Assembly (NCBI GenBank): GCA_002238785.1
Contig: MPNA01000016.1
Location: 1 to 64,000 of the forward strand
Reading direction: 5' to 3'
DNA: 64,000 nt
Source: a bacterium OM1 bin76
Lineage (GTDB): Bacteria > Actinomycetota > Acidimicrobiia > Spongiisociales > ZC4RG35
Positions 27,345 to 36,140 of this stretch are shown here, in pieces (position 1 is the stretch's first letter; every line of letters begins with the position of its first letter). A program made the translations under genes and the position numbers. A model generated the notes under the pieces. That model had not been told where the DNA came from. It worked only from the letters and a program-made list of their open reading frames with translations, and made no database searches.

Positions 27345-27809
27345 TCACCGCAACACCAATCGAGCGCCCAGAATCAGGAACATGATGCCCAACAACTTGG
27401 TAAGGGAGACTTCCCGAACCGAGGCCCCAAACCATCCGAAGTGATCGATGATCGTCCCTCCGGTCAACTGGGCGGTCACCAGCAGCATGGAACCGGCCAG
27501 CACCCCCACCCTGGAAACCGTGAACGCGATGCTGCTGATGATCACGATCCCGGTGACGCCTGCCAGAAACAGGTAAGGGGGCACCTCCCCCCACTCCGCC
27601 AGGGTCGGGCCTCGGATCGCCAGCAGTATCACCACCATGACCACTGCCCCCACAATGAAATTGGCGGCGGTGCCGGCCATCATCCCCACCCTCTGCTCGA
27701 ACTGTCCCATCATCTGGCTCTGGACGGCAGCCACTACTCCTCCCAGTAAACCGAACAGGACAACGGCCGCGGCACTCACTGTCAGGAGCCTAACCGACGG
27801 GTCGGACAC
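27345..27809 (-). CDS. YdcZ-type DMT-superfamily membrane protein
   Basis: A 154-aa protein with five hydrophobic helices that fits the small YdcZ (DUF606) group of the DMT superfamily, whose members work as dimers or pairs. The motif LLGGVVAAVQSQMMG near the start and LVTAQLTGGTIIDHFGWFG near residue 115 are characteristic. It starts at GTG 27809; no ATG is available in frame. Its substrate is unknown. It is divergent from the glycine riboswitch and gcvP. Confidence 0.85.
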   Translation of the reverse strand: MSDPSVRLLTVSAAAVVLFGLLGGVVAAVQSQMMGQFEQRVGMMAGTAANFIVGAVVMVVILLAIRGPTLAEWGEVPPYLFLAGVTGIVIISSIAFTVSRVGVLAGSMLLVTAQLTGGTIIDHFGWFGASVREVSLTKLLGIMFLILGARLVLR

Positions 27810-27883
27810 ATTTCTGCATTGGTATTCACCCTCCCAATTCAGACCCTGTGGTACTCTTACGAAAAGTAAAGCCGTTGATGCAA

Positions 27884-28055
27884 CGCGGGAGAGTCTCGCT
27901 CGTCGAGACGCCGAAGGGGCAAGTCCTCCCAGGAATCTCTCAGGCAAATGGACCGCGTTGAAGAGGCAGTGCTGAAGAGGGCGGGCACCACCGCCGCCGA
28001 AGGAGCAAGTTCCTTCCTTGAAGGGGCGAAAACTCTCAGGCAAACGGGACAGCAG
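27884..28055 (+). ncRNA. Tandem glycine riboswitch
   Basis: Two successive glycine aptamers. The first (about 27884-27958) has CGCGGGAGAGTC, GCCGAAGGGGCAAG and AATCTCTCAGGCAAA closed by GGACCGCG. The second (about 27970-28055) has GCCGCCGAAGGAGCAAG and AAACTCTCAGGCAAA followed by GGGACAGC. These conserved blocks are diagnostic. The tandem sits directly before gcvP. Glycine binding normally turns such genes on, so excess glycine would induce its own breakdown. Confidence 0.95.
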
Positions 28056-28086
28056 GGAGGATTGTTATTCACGTCCCGAGGAGGTG
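28045..28086 (+). promoter_or_regulatory. Probable expression platform and gcvP ribosome binding site
   Basis: The 3' side of the second aptamer contains cgggac (28045-28050), complementary to gtcccg (28073-28078). The latter ends right at the ribosome binding site AGGAGGTG (28079-28086). This pairing competes with aptamer folding and could gate ribosome access. There is no terminator T-run, which favours translational control. Confidence 0.5.
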
Positions 28087-28088
28087 CA

Positions 28089-30938
28089 ATGCCTGTCCGC
28101 CAGCCCCTTGATTTCACAGACCGCCACATCGGGCCGCGCAGCCAGGACATCTCGAAGATGCTGGAGGTGGTGGGAGCCGATTCTCTTGAGCACTTGATGG
28201 CCCAGACCGTTCCGGCATCCATCCGTCAACAAGAGGAACTCGCCCTTCCCTCGGCCTTGGGAGAACCCGAGGCACTTCGAGACCTCAAGGAGATCGCCTC
28301 CCGCAACCAGGTTCTCACCTCCATGATCGGGCTGGGTTATTACAACGTCCATGTTCCATCGGTGATCCAGCGCACGGTCCTGGAGAACCCGGCCTGGTAC
28401 ACCGCCTACACCCCCTATCAGCCGGAGATCTCCCAGGGCCGGTTGGAGGCGCTGCTCAACTTCCAGACCATGGTTTCTGACCTGACCGGGATGGAGGTCT
28501 CCAACGCCTCCCTCTTAGATGAAGGGACCGCCGCCGCCGAAGCAATGACCATGGCGCGCCGCATCTCCCGCCGTCGAAAGGCGCATCGGTTCTGGGTGGA
28601 CTCCGACACCTTCCCCCAGACCATCGACGTGATCCGCGCCCGGGCCCGCTGGATGGACATCGACGTGCAGACGGACCATCCCGACGACATGGACTACCTC
28701 GACGGGGAATCCTTCGGTGTCCTGTTCCATTACCCGGGGGCCAGCGGCCAGGTTGCAGACCTGGTGGCCGCGGTGGAAGAGGCCAAGGCGGCCGGCATGG
28801 TGGTGGTGGTCGCCACCGACCTGCTGGCCCTTACACTGCTTTCCCCGCCGGGGGATTGGGGAGCCGACATCGCGGTGGGATCTTCGCAGCGTCTGGGGGT
28901 GCCCATGATGTTCGGAGGCCCTCATGCCGGGTTCATTGCCACCAAGGAACGCCACGTTCGCACCCTCCCGGGGCGGCTGGCAGGGTTGTCTATCGACTCC
29001 AACGGTGATCCCGCCCTTCGCTTGGCGCTGCAGACACGCGAGCAGCACATCCGGCGCCAGCGAGCCACCTCCAACATCTGCACGGCGCAGGTACTGCTTG
29101 CAGTGATGGCCTCCTTCTACGCCACATATCACGGACCGGAGGGTCTGACCGGCATTGCCCGGCGCATCAACGACCTAACTTCCCGGATGGCGGCGGGTCT
29201 GCGATCGGCAGGCTGGGGACTGGTCAACAGCGCCTGGTTCGACACCTTGTCGGTGAGAGCGGGGGAGTCGGCCGACATGGTCATGGACCGCGCTCTGGCG
29301 GCTGGGATCAATCTTCGCCGGGCCGACCGGGACACGGTGGCATTCTCCCTGGACGAAACCACCGATGAGGAAACGGCTTCGCAAGTGCTGCGCGCCTTCG
29401 GGGCGGAACTTCCGAAAGCGGGTGTCAGTCCGGCGTTCGGAGAGCAACTGGCGCGGCAAACCCGGTTCATGACCCATCCCGTCTTCAACACCTACCACTC
29501 CGAACACGAGATGCTTCGGTACATCCGGCGACTGTCCGATCGTGATCTGGCCCTGGACCGGACCATGATTCCTCTGGGTTCCTGCACCATGAAACTGAAC
29601 CCGGCATCGTCGATGATCCCGGTCACCTGGCCGGAGTTCTCCGACATCCATCCGTTCGTACCGATCGACCAGGCACAGGGGTACCTGCAACTCTTCACCG
29701 ATCTTGAAGACTGGCTGGTGGAGATTACCGGCTATGCGGCGGTGTCGCTGCAGCCCAACGCCGGGTCACAAGGCGAACTGGCCGGACTGGCTGCGATTCG
29801 CGCCTACCACCAAGGCCGAGACGAGGATCAACGCCGGGTGTGCCTGATCCCCTCTTCGGCACACGGGACCAATGCCGCCTCTGCGGTGATGGCCGGCATG
29901 CGTATCGCGGTAGTGGACTGCGACGACCAGGGGAACGTTGATCTGATCGATCTGAAGGCAAAACTGGCCCATCATGGTAACAATGTGGCCGCCATCATGA
30001 TTACCTATCCCTCCACTCACGGAGTGTTTGAGGAGGGGGTGGTACAGGTGTGCGAAATGGTTCACGACGCCGGCGGTCTGGTGTATGTGGACGGCGCCAA
30101 CCTCAATGCCCTGGTAGGCCTTGCTCAACCGGGAGGGTTCGGCGCCGATGTCTCCCACCTCAACCTCCACAAGACCTTTACCATTCCCCATGGCGGCGGG
30201 GGTCCCGGAGTGGGTCCGGTGGCGGTGGCAAAACACCTGGCTCCCTACCTTCCCAATCATCCCATGCAGCACCACGCCGGTCCTGCCACCGGGATCGGAC
30301 CCATCTCGGCCGCTCCGTGGGGATCCGCCGGGATTCTTCCCATCCCCTGGATGTACATGAGGATGATGGGCGGACCCGGCCTGAAGAGAGCCACCGAGAC
30401 CGCCGTTCTGGCGGCCAACTATCTGACCGAACGCCTTTCCGAGCACTTTCAGGTCTTATACCGCGGGGCACAGGGCAGAGTGGCGCACGAGGTGATAATC
30501 GATCTGCGGGAATACGTAGGGTCGGCGGGGGTCAGCGCCGAGGATGTGGCCAAACGCCTCACCGACTACGGATTTCACGCTCCCACCCTCAGTTTCCCGG
30601 TGCCAGGCACCCTGATGATCGAACCCACCGAGTCCGAACCGCTGGCGGAACTGGACCGGTTCCTGGAGGCGATGTTCTCCATTCGCCAGGAGATACGACG
30701 GATCGAATCAGGGGAGTGGCCGCGGGACGACAATCCTCTCCATCACGCCCCCCACACCGCCCGGGTGGTTACGGCAGACCACTGGGACCATCCCTACCCT
30801 CGATCCACCGCGGCCTACCCGGTACCCGGCCTTGCTCCCGACAAGTACTGGCCTCCGGTGGGCAGAGTGGACTCGGTCACCGGTGACCGGAACCTGCAAT
30901 GTTCCTGCCCGCCCATCGAGTCCTACCTCGACGCATGA
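28089..30938 (+). CDS. gcvP: Glycine dehydrogenase (decarboxylating), P protein
   Basis: A 949-aa full-length, single-chain P protein of the glycine cleavage system. It decarboxylates glycine with pyridoxal phosphate and passes the aminomethyl group to the lipoyl H protein. The N-terminal half begins [17 protein letters not shown]. The C-terminal half has the PLP-lysine segment [20 protein letters not shown] and the motif [13 protein letters not shown] near the middle. The ATG at 28089 follows a perfect ribosome binding site three bases after the SD. The gcvT and gcvH genes are not in the window, so gcvP is a separate unit controlled by its own riboswitch. Confidence 0.97.
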   Translation: MPVRQPLDFTDRHIGPRSQDISKMLEVVGADSLEHLMAQTVPASIRQQEELALPSALGEPEALRDLKEIASRNQVLTSMIGLGYYNVHVPSVIQRTVLENPAWYTAYTPYQPEISQGRLEALLNFQTMVSDLTGMEVSNASLLDEGTAAAEAMTMARRISRRRKAHRFWVDSDTFPQTIDVIRARARWMDIDVQTDHPDDMDYLDGESFGVLFHYPGASGQVADLVAAVEEAKAAGMVVVVATDLLALTLLSPPGDWGADIAVGSSQRLGVPMMFGGPHAGFIATKERHVRTLPGRLAGLSIDSNGDPALRLALQTREQHIRRQRATSNICTAQVLLAVMASFYATYHGPEGLTGIARRINDLTSRMAAGLRSAGWGLVNSAWFDTLSVRAGESADMVMDRALAAGINLRRADRDTVAFSLDETTDEETASQVLRAFGAELPKAGVSPAFGEQLARQTRFMTHPVFNTYHSEHEMLRYIRRLSDRDLALDRTMIPLGSCTMKLNPASSMIPVTWPEFSDIHPFVPIDQAQGYLQLFTDLEDWLVEITGYAAVSLQPNAGSQGELAGLAAIRAYHQGRDEDQRRVCLIPSSAHGTNAASAVMAGMRIAVVDCDDQGNVDLIDLKAKLAHHGNNVAAIMITYPSTHGVFEEGVVQVCEMVHDAGGLVYVDGANLNALVGLAQPGGFGADVSHLNLHKTFTIPHGGGGPGVGPVAVAKHLAPYLPNHPMQHHAGPATGIGPISAAPWGSAGILPIPWMYMRMMGGPGLKRATETAVLAANYLTERLSEHFQVLYRGAQGRVAHEVIIDLREYVGSAGVSAEDVAKRLTDYGFHAPTLSFPVPGTLMIEPTESEPLAELDRFLEAMFSIRQEIRRIESGEWPRDDNPLHHAPHTARVVTADHWDHPYPRSTAAYPVPGLAPDKYWPPVGRVDSVTGDRNLQCSCPPIESYLDA

Positions 30939-31083
30939 GTAGCAGAGAAGGTCCGTGAACAGCCTGCCGGGTCGGGGATTGGTGCTGTGTTAGAAGCAGA
31001 GTGTTCCAACATCGAAACGGACTAAAACTGTCACACCCCGCCAGTAGCATGATTCGTAAGTAAGAACATTGAGGAGGGCTGTC

Positions 31084-31686
31084 TTGATACCTACCGACAC
31101 AAGAGAGTTAGAGAGCTTGGTAGCCATGGCACAGCAGGCCACCAAGAGTCTTGACGATGAGTTCCGGTTGCCAGCATTTGAAAGGGTGCTGGACCACCTC
31201 CTCACGAATAGCGTTGGATCAAGCTCGGTGTCGTCCGCCTTGGAAGGATCCTCTGAACCTGCCGCGGAAGAAGCGCAGGAGGCTGATGGCGTTTTGTACG
31301 GCGAGCAACAGCGCATAGATGCCCTGGCCCGCTACTTCAAGATTCCACCCGAAGATGTCCAACACATTTTCGACACCTCAGAGGAAGAACCCAGACTGGC
31401 CATTCCGACTAAACATCTAGCGGGTCCCAAGTCCCACGCTACTAGAGAAATCGCCCTGCTGCTGGCAGGTGCTCTCACCGCGGTCGGCTTGCCGACCACA
31501 ACCTCACACATCAGAAAAGTGACTGATGACTACGGGAAACTGGACAGTCGCAACTTCATGACAACCCTGACAAACCTTGAGGAAATGTCGGTGTTGGGAA
31601 AGCCCCGATCACCAAATCGGCTAATACGCATGAAAGTCTCCGGCGCCGAAGCGGCACAGCACATCGCGCAGAGCATCGTAAGTTGA
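31084..31686 (+). CDS. Unknown protein with possible C-terminal winged helix, partner of the HEPN-like gene
   Basis: A 200-aa soluble protein. The start is TTG at 31084, placed six bases after an AGGAGG ribosome binding site. The N-terminal half is helical and acidic. The last 75 residues, from TREIALLLAGALTAVGL to about LIRMKVSG, look like a winged helix-turn-helix, with the wing in LGKPRSPNRLIRM. I recognise no named family. Its TGA stop overlaps the TTG start of the next gene by four bases, so the two are translationally coupled. A DNA-binding antitoxin or regulator role is possible but inferred. Confidence 0.6.
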   Translation: MIPTDTRELESLVAMAQQATKSLDDEFRLPAFERVLDHLLTNSVGSSSVSSALEGSSEPAAEEAQEADGVLYGEQQRIDALARYFKIPPEDVQHIFDTSEEEPRLAIPTKHLAGPKSHATREIALLLAGALTAVGLPTTTSHIRKVTDDYGKLDSRNFMTTLTNLEEMSVLGKPRSPNRLIRMKVSGAEAAQHIAQSIVS

Positions 31687-32162
31687 ATTCCCCGGATAAA
31701 GGGAGGGGCGGAGACGATGAACTCGCGGCCGCCAATGCTCCTCAACCATCAATGCCAGCTTCGCTTTCATTCGACAGCCTCCATTCTGAAATTGGCATCG
31801 CTAGTGGCCTATTCAGAGATGGGCACTACGACGACGCAGTGCGTAAGGCATCACAGCGTTTTGTGAATCGGGTGCAGGAGTTGGCGGATCGACCCGATCT
31901 CGACGGAGTCGGGCTGATGAACACTTCCTTTTCAGAGAAATCACCCTTGCTCGAATTCAATGATCGGGAAAACCTGAAAGAACGGGATGAGCACAATGGA
32001 TATCGGTTCCTTGCGGTGGGACTGACCCAGGCAGTAAGAAACGTTCTCACACACCATGACAACTACGGATTGGGCGCTGGGTCGGCGTTGGAGTGGCTGG
32101 CATTCATCAGTGCCATGCACCGGCGGCTTGATCACGCCCAGCAGATTCCACAGCCATCGTAA
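31683..32162 (+). CDS. TIGR02391/Ymh-like protein with a HEPN-type RX4H motif
   Basis: A 159-aa protein that fits the Ymh (TIGR02391) pattern: SGLFRDGHYDDAVRKASQRF near 41-60, then GVGLM, then the core QAVRNVLTHHDNYGL near residues 117-130. The segment RNVLTH (Arg119 to His124) is an RX4H motif as found in HEPN ribonucleases. Members are often found near phage or defence genes. The start TTG 31683 overlaps the upstream stop; an ATG at residue 24 is an alternative. Paired with the preceding DNA-binding-like protein it resembles a two-gene conflict module, though this is inference. Confidence 0.65.
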   Translation: MNSPDKGRGGDDELAAANAPQPSMPASLSFDSLHSEIGIASGLFRDGHYDDAVRKASQRFVNRVQELADRPDLDGVGLMNTSFSEKSPLLEFNDRENLKERDEHNGYRFLAVGLTQAVRNVLTHHDNYGLGAGSALEWLAFISAMHRRLDHAQQIPQPS

Positions 32163-32250
32163 GGCTTGACCATTGGTCATGGCGGTGGATTGACCCTACG
32201 CGTTCGTCCATCGGTAGGCTTTTACCCACCCTTCAAGGAAGAGAATCTGC

Positions 32251-32766
32251 ATGGACCGTGTTCCCCGTCGACTGGCTGCTCCCGTCATCAATCCCACCGC
32301 GTTTGTCGCCTCCACCGCCCGGATTTTCGGCGATGTGACGATAGAGGCGGGGGCAGTGGTGATGTTTGGGGTGGTGATACGGGCTGAGACCGATCGGATC
32401 GTGGTGGGGGAGGAGACCAATCTGCAGGATAACACCGTGCTTCACACCGATTATGGATATCCGACGCTGATCGGCAAGCGGGTGACAGTGGGACATTTGG
32501 CGCTAGTGCACGGAGCGGTGGTGGGAGATAACTGCTTGATCGGAATGGGCGCCATCGCCCTGAACGGGTCGGTGATGGGGGAGGGATCATGGCTGGCGGC
32601 GGGCTCGGTGCTGGGGGAGGGAAAAGAGATCCCCCCTTGGAGCATCGCTGTGGGCACTCCTGCCCGTCCGCTGCGGGAGCTTCGGCCCCAGGAGATTGAG
32701 CGGGCCGAGATGGGCATCGAAGAGTACCTGACCCTCGGGGCGACCTACCGGCGAGTGGAGGGCTGA
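32251..32766 (+). CDS. Gamma-carbonic-anhydrase-like hexapeptide-repeat protein
   Basis: A 171-aa left-handed beta-helix protein of the YrdA/PaaY group, built from repeated hexapeptides such as ARIFGDVTIEAGAVVMFG. The three metal-binding His are in VLHTD and in VGHLALVHGAVVGD. Such trimers bind zinc or iron; some are carbonic anhydrases, while PaaY is a thioesterase linked to phenylacetate breakdown. The paa operon starts 0.8 kb downstream, but an oppositely oriented gene lies between, so a PaaY role is only suggestive. Confidence 0.88.
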   Translation: MDRVPRRLAAPVINPTAFVASTARIFGDVTIEAGAVVMFGVVIRAETDRIVVGEETNLQDNTVLHTDYGYPTLIGKRVTVGHLALVHGAVVGDNCLIGMGAIALNGSVMGEGSWLAAGSVLGEGKEIPPWSIAVGTPARPLRELRPQEIERAEMGIEEYLTLGATYRRVEG

Positions 32767-32796
32767 GACCGCTTTACCCCGTCGCCTGTGATCAGG

Positions 32797-33510
32797 TCAC
32801 TTCTCGGGGGCCCCCACCGTCATTTCCTGAACTTGGAATGTTCCGCCACCGTGCTCTCGGAGGTGGTCGGGTCGACCGGCCAACACGGGAAAGGTCCCAA
32901 AATGCATGGGTATAACCGTCTCGACTCCCAGTAGGCCGGCCGCCTTGGCCGCCGACCGGGGGTCCATGGTGAAGTGGCCACCGATCGGCAAGCAGGCAAT
33001 GTCCGGGTCCCAAAGCTCTCCGATCAACTTCATGTCCCCGAAGACATCCGTGTCTCCGGCGTGGTAAACGGTGGGTCCCCAGGGAAAGTCCAGCACCCAG
33101 CCACCGGCCGCGCCACCATTGATAGTTCCCTCCTCGCTGTAGATGCCGGAGGAATGCACGGCGTGAACGAAGGTGGCGCTCACCCCGCCCGGCGCCGACA
33201 CTGTACCGCCCTTGTTGAGGGGAACTGTCTGGTCGTCCTCCAAACCTTGTTGCATCAGCCACCGCTTTATCTCGAAGATCGAAAAGACCGTGGCGCCGGC
33301 GGACCGGGCAATGGATGCCGTGTCTCCCAGGTGGTCGCGATGACCATGGGTAACGAAAATGGCATCGGCCCTGTGTGGGAGTTTCTCCTCTGGGGGACAG
33401 AGGGGATTGCCGGCCAGAAACGGGTCGATCAAAAGGGTGACGCCGTCATCCAGGCGGAAGCGGAAGGCGGCATGTCCCAGCCAGGTGATCTCAATACCAT
33501 CGAGTCTCAT
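32797..33510 (-). CDS. Metallo-beta-lactamase-fold hydrolase (UPF0173/UlaG-like)
   Basis: A 237-aa cytosolic metal-dependent hydrolase. The metal-site motif THGHRDHLGD is intact (about residues 54-63), followed by a His in FVHAVHSS, AGDTDVFGD and PMHFGTFP, which complete the binuclear site. It is of the simple ITWLGHAAF type, close to UPF0173 proteins of unknown substrate. It is transcribed divergently from paaA, with about 40 bases between its start and the paa operator, so the two promoters probably overlap. Confidence 0.9.
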   Translation of the reverse strand: MRLDGIEITWLGHAAFRFRLDDGVTLLIDPFLAGNPLCPPEEKLPHRADAIFVTHGHRDHLGDTASIARSAGATVFSIFEIKRWLMQQGLEDDQTVPLNKGGTVSAPGGVSATFVHAVHSSGIYSEEGTINGGAAGGWVLDFPWGPTVYHAGDTDVFGDMKLIGELWDPDIACLPIGGHFTMDPRSAAKAAGLLGVETVIPMHFGTFPVLAGRPDHLREHGGGTFQVQEMTVGAPEK

Positions 33511-33551
33511 GTTTCTCTCCTTGAATTGTCATACACCCTTGACATTACTGT

Positions 33552-33580
33552 TTGACTAACGAACGGTCGTTCGTTAGTAT
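33552..33580 (+). promoter_or_regulatory. paa promoter, probably leaderless
   Basis: A -35 TTGACT (33552-33557) and -10 TAGTAT (33575-33580) are separated by exactly 17 bases. The expected transcript start, 7 to 8 bases after the -10, falls on or next to the paaA ATG at 33588, so the mRNA probably has no leader. No ribosome binding site is present ahead of that ATG, which agrees. Confidence 0.65.
33555..33578. promoter_or_regulatory. TetR-type operator (putative PaaR site)
   Basis: A perfect inverted repeat, ACTAACGAACG and CGTTCGTTAGT around a two-base centre. It covers the promoter spacer and most of both -35 and -10 elements. It resembles the palindromic PaaR site known in corynebacteria (ends ACTNAC and GTNAGT). 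The TetR gene at the end of the operon is the likely binder. Confidence 0.8.
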
Positions 33581-33587
33581 GTGGTGC

Positions 33588-34526
33588 ATGACAGACCGCC
33601 ACCGGGGAGAAGCCCGTTTCGAGGCGCTTCTGGCTGCCGAGGAGAAGGTGGAACCTCCCGATTGGATGCCCGACGGATACCGGAAGACGCTGATCCGTCA
33701 AATCGCCCAGCATGCCCATTCGGAGGTAATCGGGATGCAACCCGAAGCCAACTGGATAAGCCGGGCGCCCACCCTGAAGCGGAAGGCCATCCTGATGGCC
33801 AAGGTCCAGGACGAGGCCGGCCATGGTCTCTACCTCTACTCGGCGGCCGAAACCCTGGGCATCACCCGGGATGAGATGATGCGCCTCCTCCACGAGGGCA
33901 AGCACAAGTACTCATCCATCTTCAACTACCCGACGCTCAGTTGGGCCGACATAGGGTGCATCGGCTGGCTGGTTGACGGGGCGGCCATCACCAACCAGGT
34001 CATGCTGACCCGCTGCTCCTACGGTCCGTATGCGCGGGGGATGGTGAGGATCTGTAAGGAGGAGTCTTTCCATCAACGGCAGGGCTTCGAGATCATGGCC
34101 ACCCTCAGCCGGGGGACACCCGCTCAACGGCAGATGGCACAGGACGGGCTCGATCGGTGGTGGTGGCCGTCGCTGATGATGTTTGGTCCCCATGACTCCG
34201 CCTCCACCCATAGCCGGCAGTCCATGGAATGGAAGATCAAGCGGGTCTCAAACGATGACCTTCGCCAGCAATTCGTGGACATGACGGTCCCGCAGGCCGA
34301 ATACCTGGGGCTGGCCATCCCCGATCCGGACCTGCGCTGGAATGCCGAGCGGGGCCACTATGACTTCGGAGAGATCGATTGGGACGAGTTCTGGGCGGTG
34401 GTCAAGGGCAACGGGCCGATGAACCGGGAACGGATCGCCCACAAGCGGGCCGCCTGGGAAGACGGCGCCTGGGTGAGGGAAGCCGCCGCAGCCTACGCCG
34501 CCCGCCGGCGGGACGCGGTGGCCTGA
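33588..34526 (+). CDS. paaA: 1,2-phenylacetyl-CoA epoxidase, catalytic subunit A
   Basis: A 312-aa di-iron oxygenase subunit. With PaaC it forms the core that epoxidises the ring of phenylacetyl-CoA using O2 and electrons from PaaE. Iron-ligand helices are visible in [17 protein letters not shown] and [17 protein letters not shown]. The ATG at 33588 is chosen because upstream codons lie inside the operator and promoter; translation probably begins at the 5' end of the mRNA. It is the first gene of paaABCDE-paaR. Confidence 0.96.
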   Translation: MTDRHRGEARFEALLAAEEKVEPPDWMPDGYRKTLIRQIAQHAHSEVIGMQPEANWISRAPTLKRKAILMAKVQDEAGHGLYLYSAAETLGITRDEMMRLLHEGKHKYSSIFNYPTLSWADIGCIGWLVDGAAITNQVMLTRCSYGPYARGMVRICKEESFHQRQGFEIMATLSRGTPAQRQMAQDGLDRWWWPSLMMFGPHDSASTHSRQSMEWKIKRVSNDDLRQQFVDMTVPQAEYLGLAIPDPDLRWNAERGHYDFGEIDWDEFWAVVKGNGPMNRERIAHKRAAWEDGAWVREAAAAYAARRRDAVA

Positions 34527-34876
34527 TGTCTTATTCGGTTCCTCGGTTGCCCGAGGAGCGAGACGGTGACTTCTCTCCGCAGGGCAGGGACGGGTCCTCC
34601 GGCTGGCCTCTGTGGGAAGTGTTCATCCGGCAGAGGAGGGGCATGTCCCACATCCACGCCGGGAGCCTGCACGCCCCCGACGGGGAGATGGCCCTGCAGT
34701 CGGCCCGCGACGTGTACACCCGCCGAGGGGAGGGAGTGAGCCTGTGGGTGGTGAGGTCCTCTGACATCACCGCCTCCGACGCCGACGAGGCTGATTCCCT
34801 GTTCGAACCGACCGCCGACAAGCCGTACCGGGACGCCACCTTCTACCAGGTTCCCACCGAGGTCGAATGGCTGTAA
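34526..34876 (+). CDS. paaB: 1,2-phenylacetyl-CoA epoxidase subunit B
   Basis: A 116-aa small subunit that links PaaAC units in the epoxidase complex. The diagnostic stretch WPLWEVFIRQRRGMSHIHAG is followed by MALQSARDVYTRRGEGVSLW and VVRSSDITASD. The start overlaps the last base of the paaA stop, and the 3' end overlaps paaC by ten bases. Confidence 0.94.
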   Translation: MSYSVPRLPEERDGDFSPQGRDGSSGWPLWEVFIRQRRGMSHIHAGSLHAPDGEMALQSARDVYTRRGEGVSLWVVRSSDITASDADEADSLFEPTADKPYRDATFYQVPTEVEWL

Positions 34877-35670
34877 CCGAAACTTCCGGGTTGCTTACGG
34901 AGAACCCCTCCGCACCCCGCGACTCGGCCCTGTTCCGGTATGTGCTCTATCAAGCCGACGACAATCTGGTCTTGGCCCAGCGGATGTCGGCCTGGATCTC
35001 CCGAGCCCACGACCTCGAGGAGGACATCGCCCTGGCCAACATCGCCCTGGACCTGTTGGGGCGGGCCCGGATGCTGCTGGAATATGCGGGGAAACTGGAG
35101 GGGAAATGCCGCACCGAAGACGAACTGGCCATGTTCCGCTCAGAGCGGGAGTACACCAATCTGCTGCTGGTGGAGCAGCCCAATGGTGACTTCGCTTACA
35201 CCATGGTCCGCCAGTTCTTCTTCGACGCCTACCAACTGGGACTATGGAAGGCGCTTGCAGACTCCAAGGACACCACTTTGGCCGCCATTGCCGGAAAGGC
35301 ACTGAAGGAGGCGCGGTACCACCTGCGTCACTCTTCAGGGTGGCTGGTGCGGTTGGGTGACGGGACCAGGGAGAGCCACCGTCGCACCCGGCAGGCCGTA
35401 GAGGAATTGTGGCGTTTCGTTCCCGAGATGTTCGAATCGGAGGAGACTTGTGACAGGTTGGCCGAGGCTGAAGTAGCGGTGTCTCCATCGCAACTGCGAC
35501 CTGCTTGGATCAGGCGGGTGCGGGACACGTTTTCATCGGCGGGGTTGCAGATCCCCGGCGACCGGTTCTCACGTTCAGGAGGCCGGTCAGGATTCCACAC
35601 CGAACATCTGGGATACCTGCTGGCCGAGATGCAGTGGATGCAACGCTCCTATCCGGGGATGCAGTGGTGA
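34867..35670 (+). CDS. paaC: 1,2-phenylacetyl-CoA epoxidase, structural subunit C
   Basis: A 267-aa ferritin-like helical protein that pairs with PaaA and gives the heterodimer its shape but has no active iron site. The family motifs DDNLVLAQRMSAWISRAH, EEDIALANIALDLLGRAR and EARYHLRHSSGWLVRLGDGT are present. It starts within paaB and ends overlapping paaD, as in other tightly packed paa operons. Confidence 0.95.
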   Translation: MAVTETSGLLTENPSAPRDSALFRYVLYQADDNLVLAQRMSAWISRAHDLEEDIALANIALDLLGRARMLLEYAGKLEGKCRTEDELAMFRSEREYTNLLLVEQPNGDFAYTMVRQFFFDAYQLGLWKALADSKDTTLAAIAGKALKEARYHLRHSSGWLVRLGDGTRESHRRTRQAVEELWRFVPEMFESEETCDRLAEAEVAVSPSQLRPAWIRRVRDTFSSAGLQIPGDRFSRSGGRSGFHTEHLGYLLAEMQWMQRSYPGMQW

Positions 35671-36140
35671 TCGACGCTCGGGACGTGCAGAGCCGGGTGG
35701 AGGCGGTGCCGGACCCCGAACTTCCCTGGGTGACCATCTCGGACCTGGGGGTGCTGCGCAGCACTCACATCGCACTAGGACGAGCTGTGGTGGAAGTCAC
35801 CCCCACCTGGTCGGGATGCCCGGCCATGGACGCCATCAGGGAATCCATCCGTTTGGTGCTGGGCGAAGCCGGCTTCACACCTGAGCAGATGGAGATCAAC
35901 ACCACTTTCAGTCCGGCGTGGACCACCGACGACATCACCGACGCCGGCCGTCGTAAACTGGCCCAGGCCGGTATCGCCCCTCCCCGAAGACCTGCCGAAC
36001 AACCGTTGGGTGAGACCCTCTGCCCCCGGTGCCAGTCAACGGGAGTGCGCCAGGTGAGCGAGTTCGGCTCCACTCCGTGCAAGGCCCTGATGGTGTGCCG
36101 CAGTTGCCTGGAGCCCTTCGACCGCTTCAAGGAACTGTGA
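35667..36140 (+). CDS. paaD: PaaD, iron-sulfur assembly-like epoxidase accessory protein
   Basis: A 157-aa MIP18/DUF59-type protein needed for maturation of the epoxidase, probably of its iron-sulfur or iron centre. The DUF59 domain starts VEAVPDPELPWVTISDLGVL and has the conserved TPTWSGCPAMDAI. The C-terminus carries a four-Cys zinc-ribbon-like motif (CPRCQSTG then CKALMVCRSC). The start is GTG at 35667, overlapping the paaC stop (GTGA). Confidence 0.93.
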   Translation: MIDARDVQSRVEAVPDPELPWVTISDLGVLRSTHIALGRAVVEVTPTWSGCPAMDAIRESIRLVLGEAGFTPEQMEINTTFSPAWTTDDITDAGRRKLAQAGIAPPRRPAEQPLGETLCPRCQSTGVRQVSEFGSTPCKALMVCRSCLEPFDRFKEL

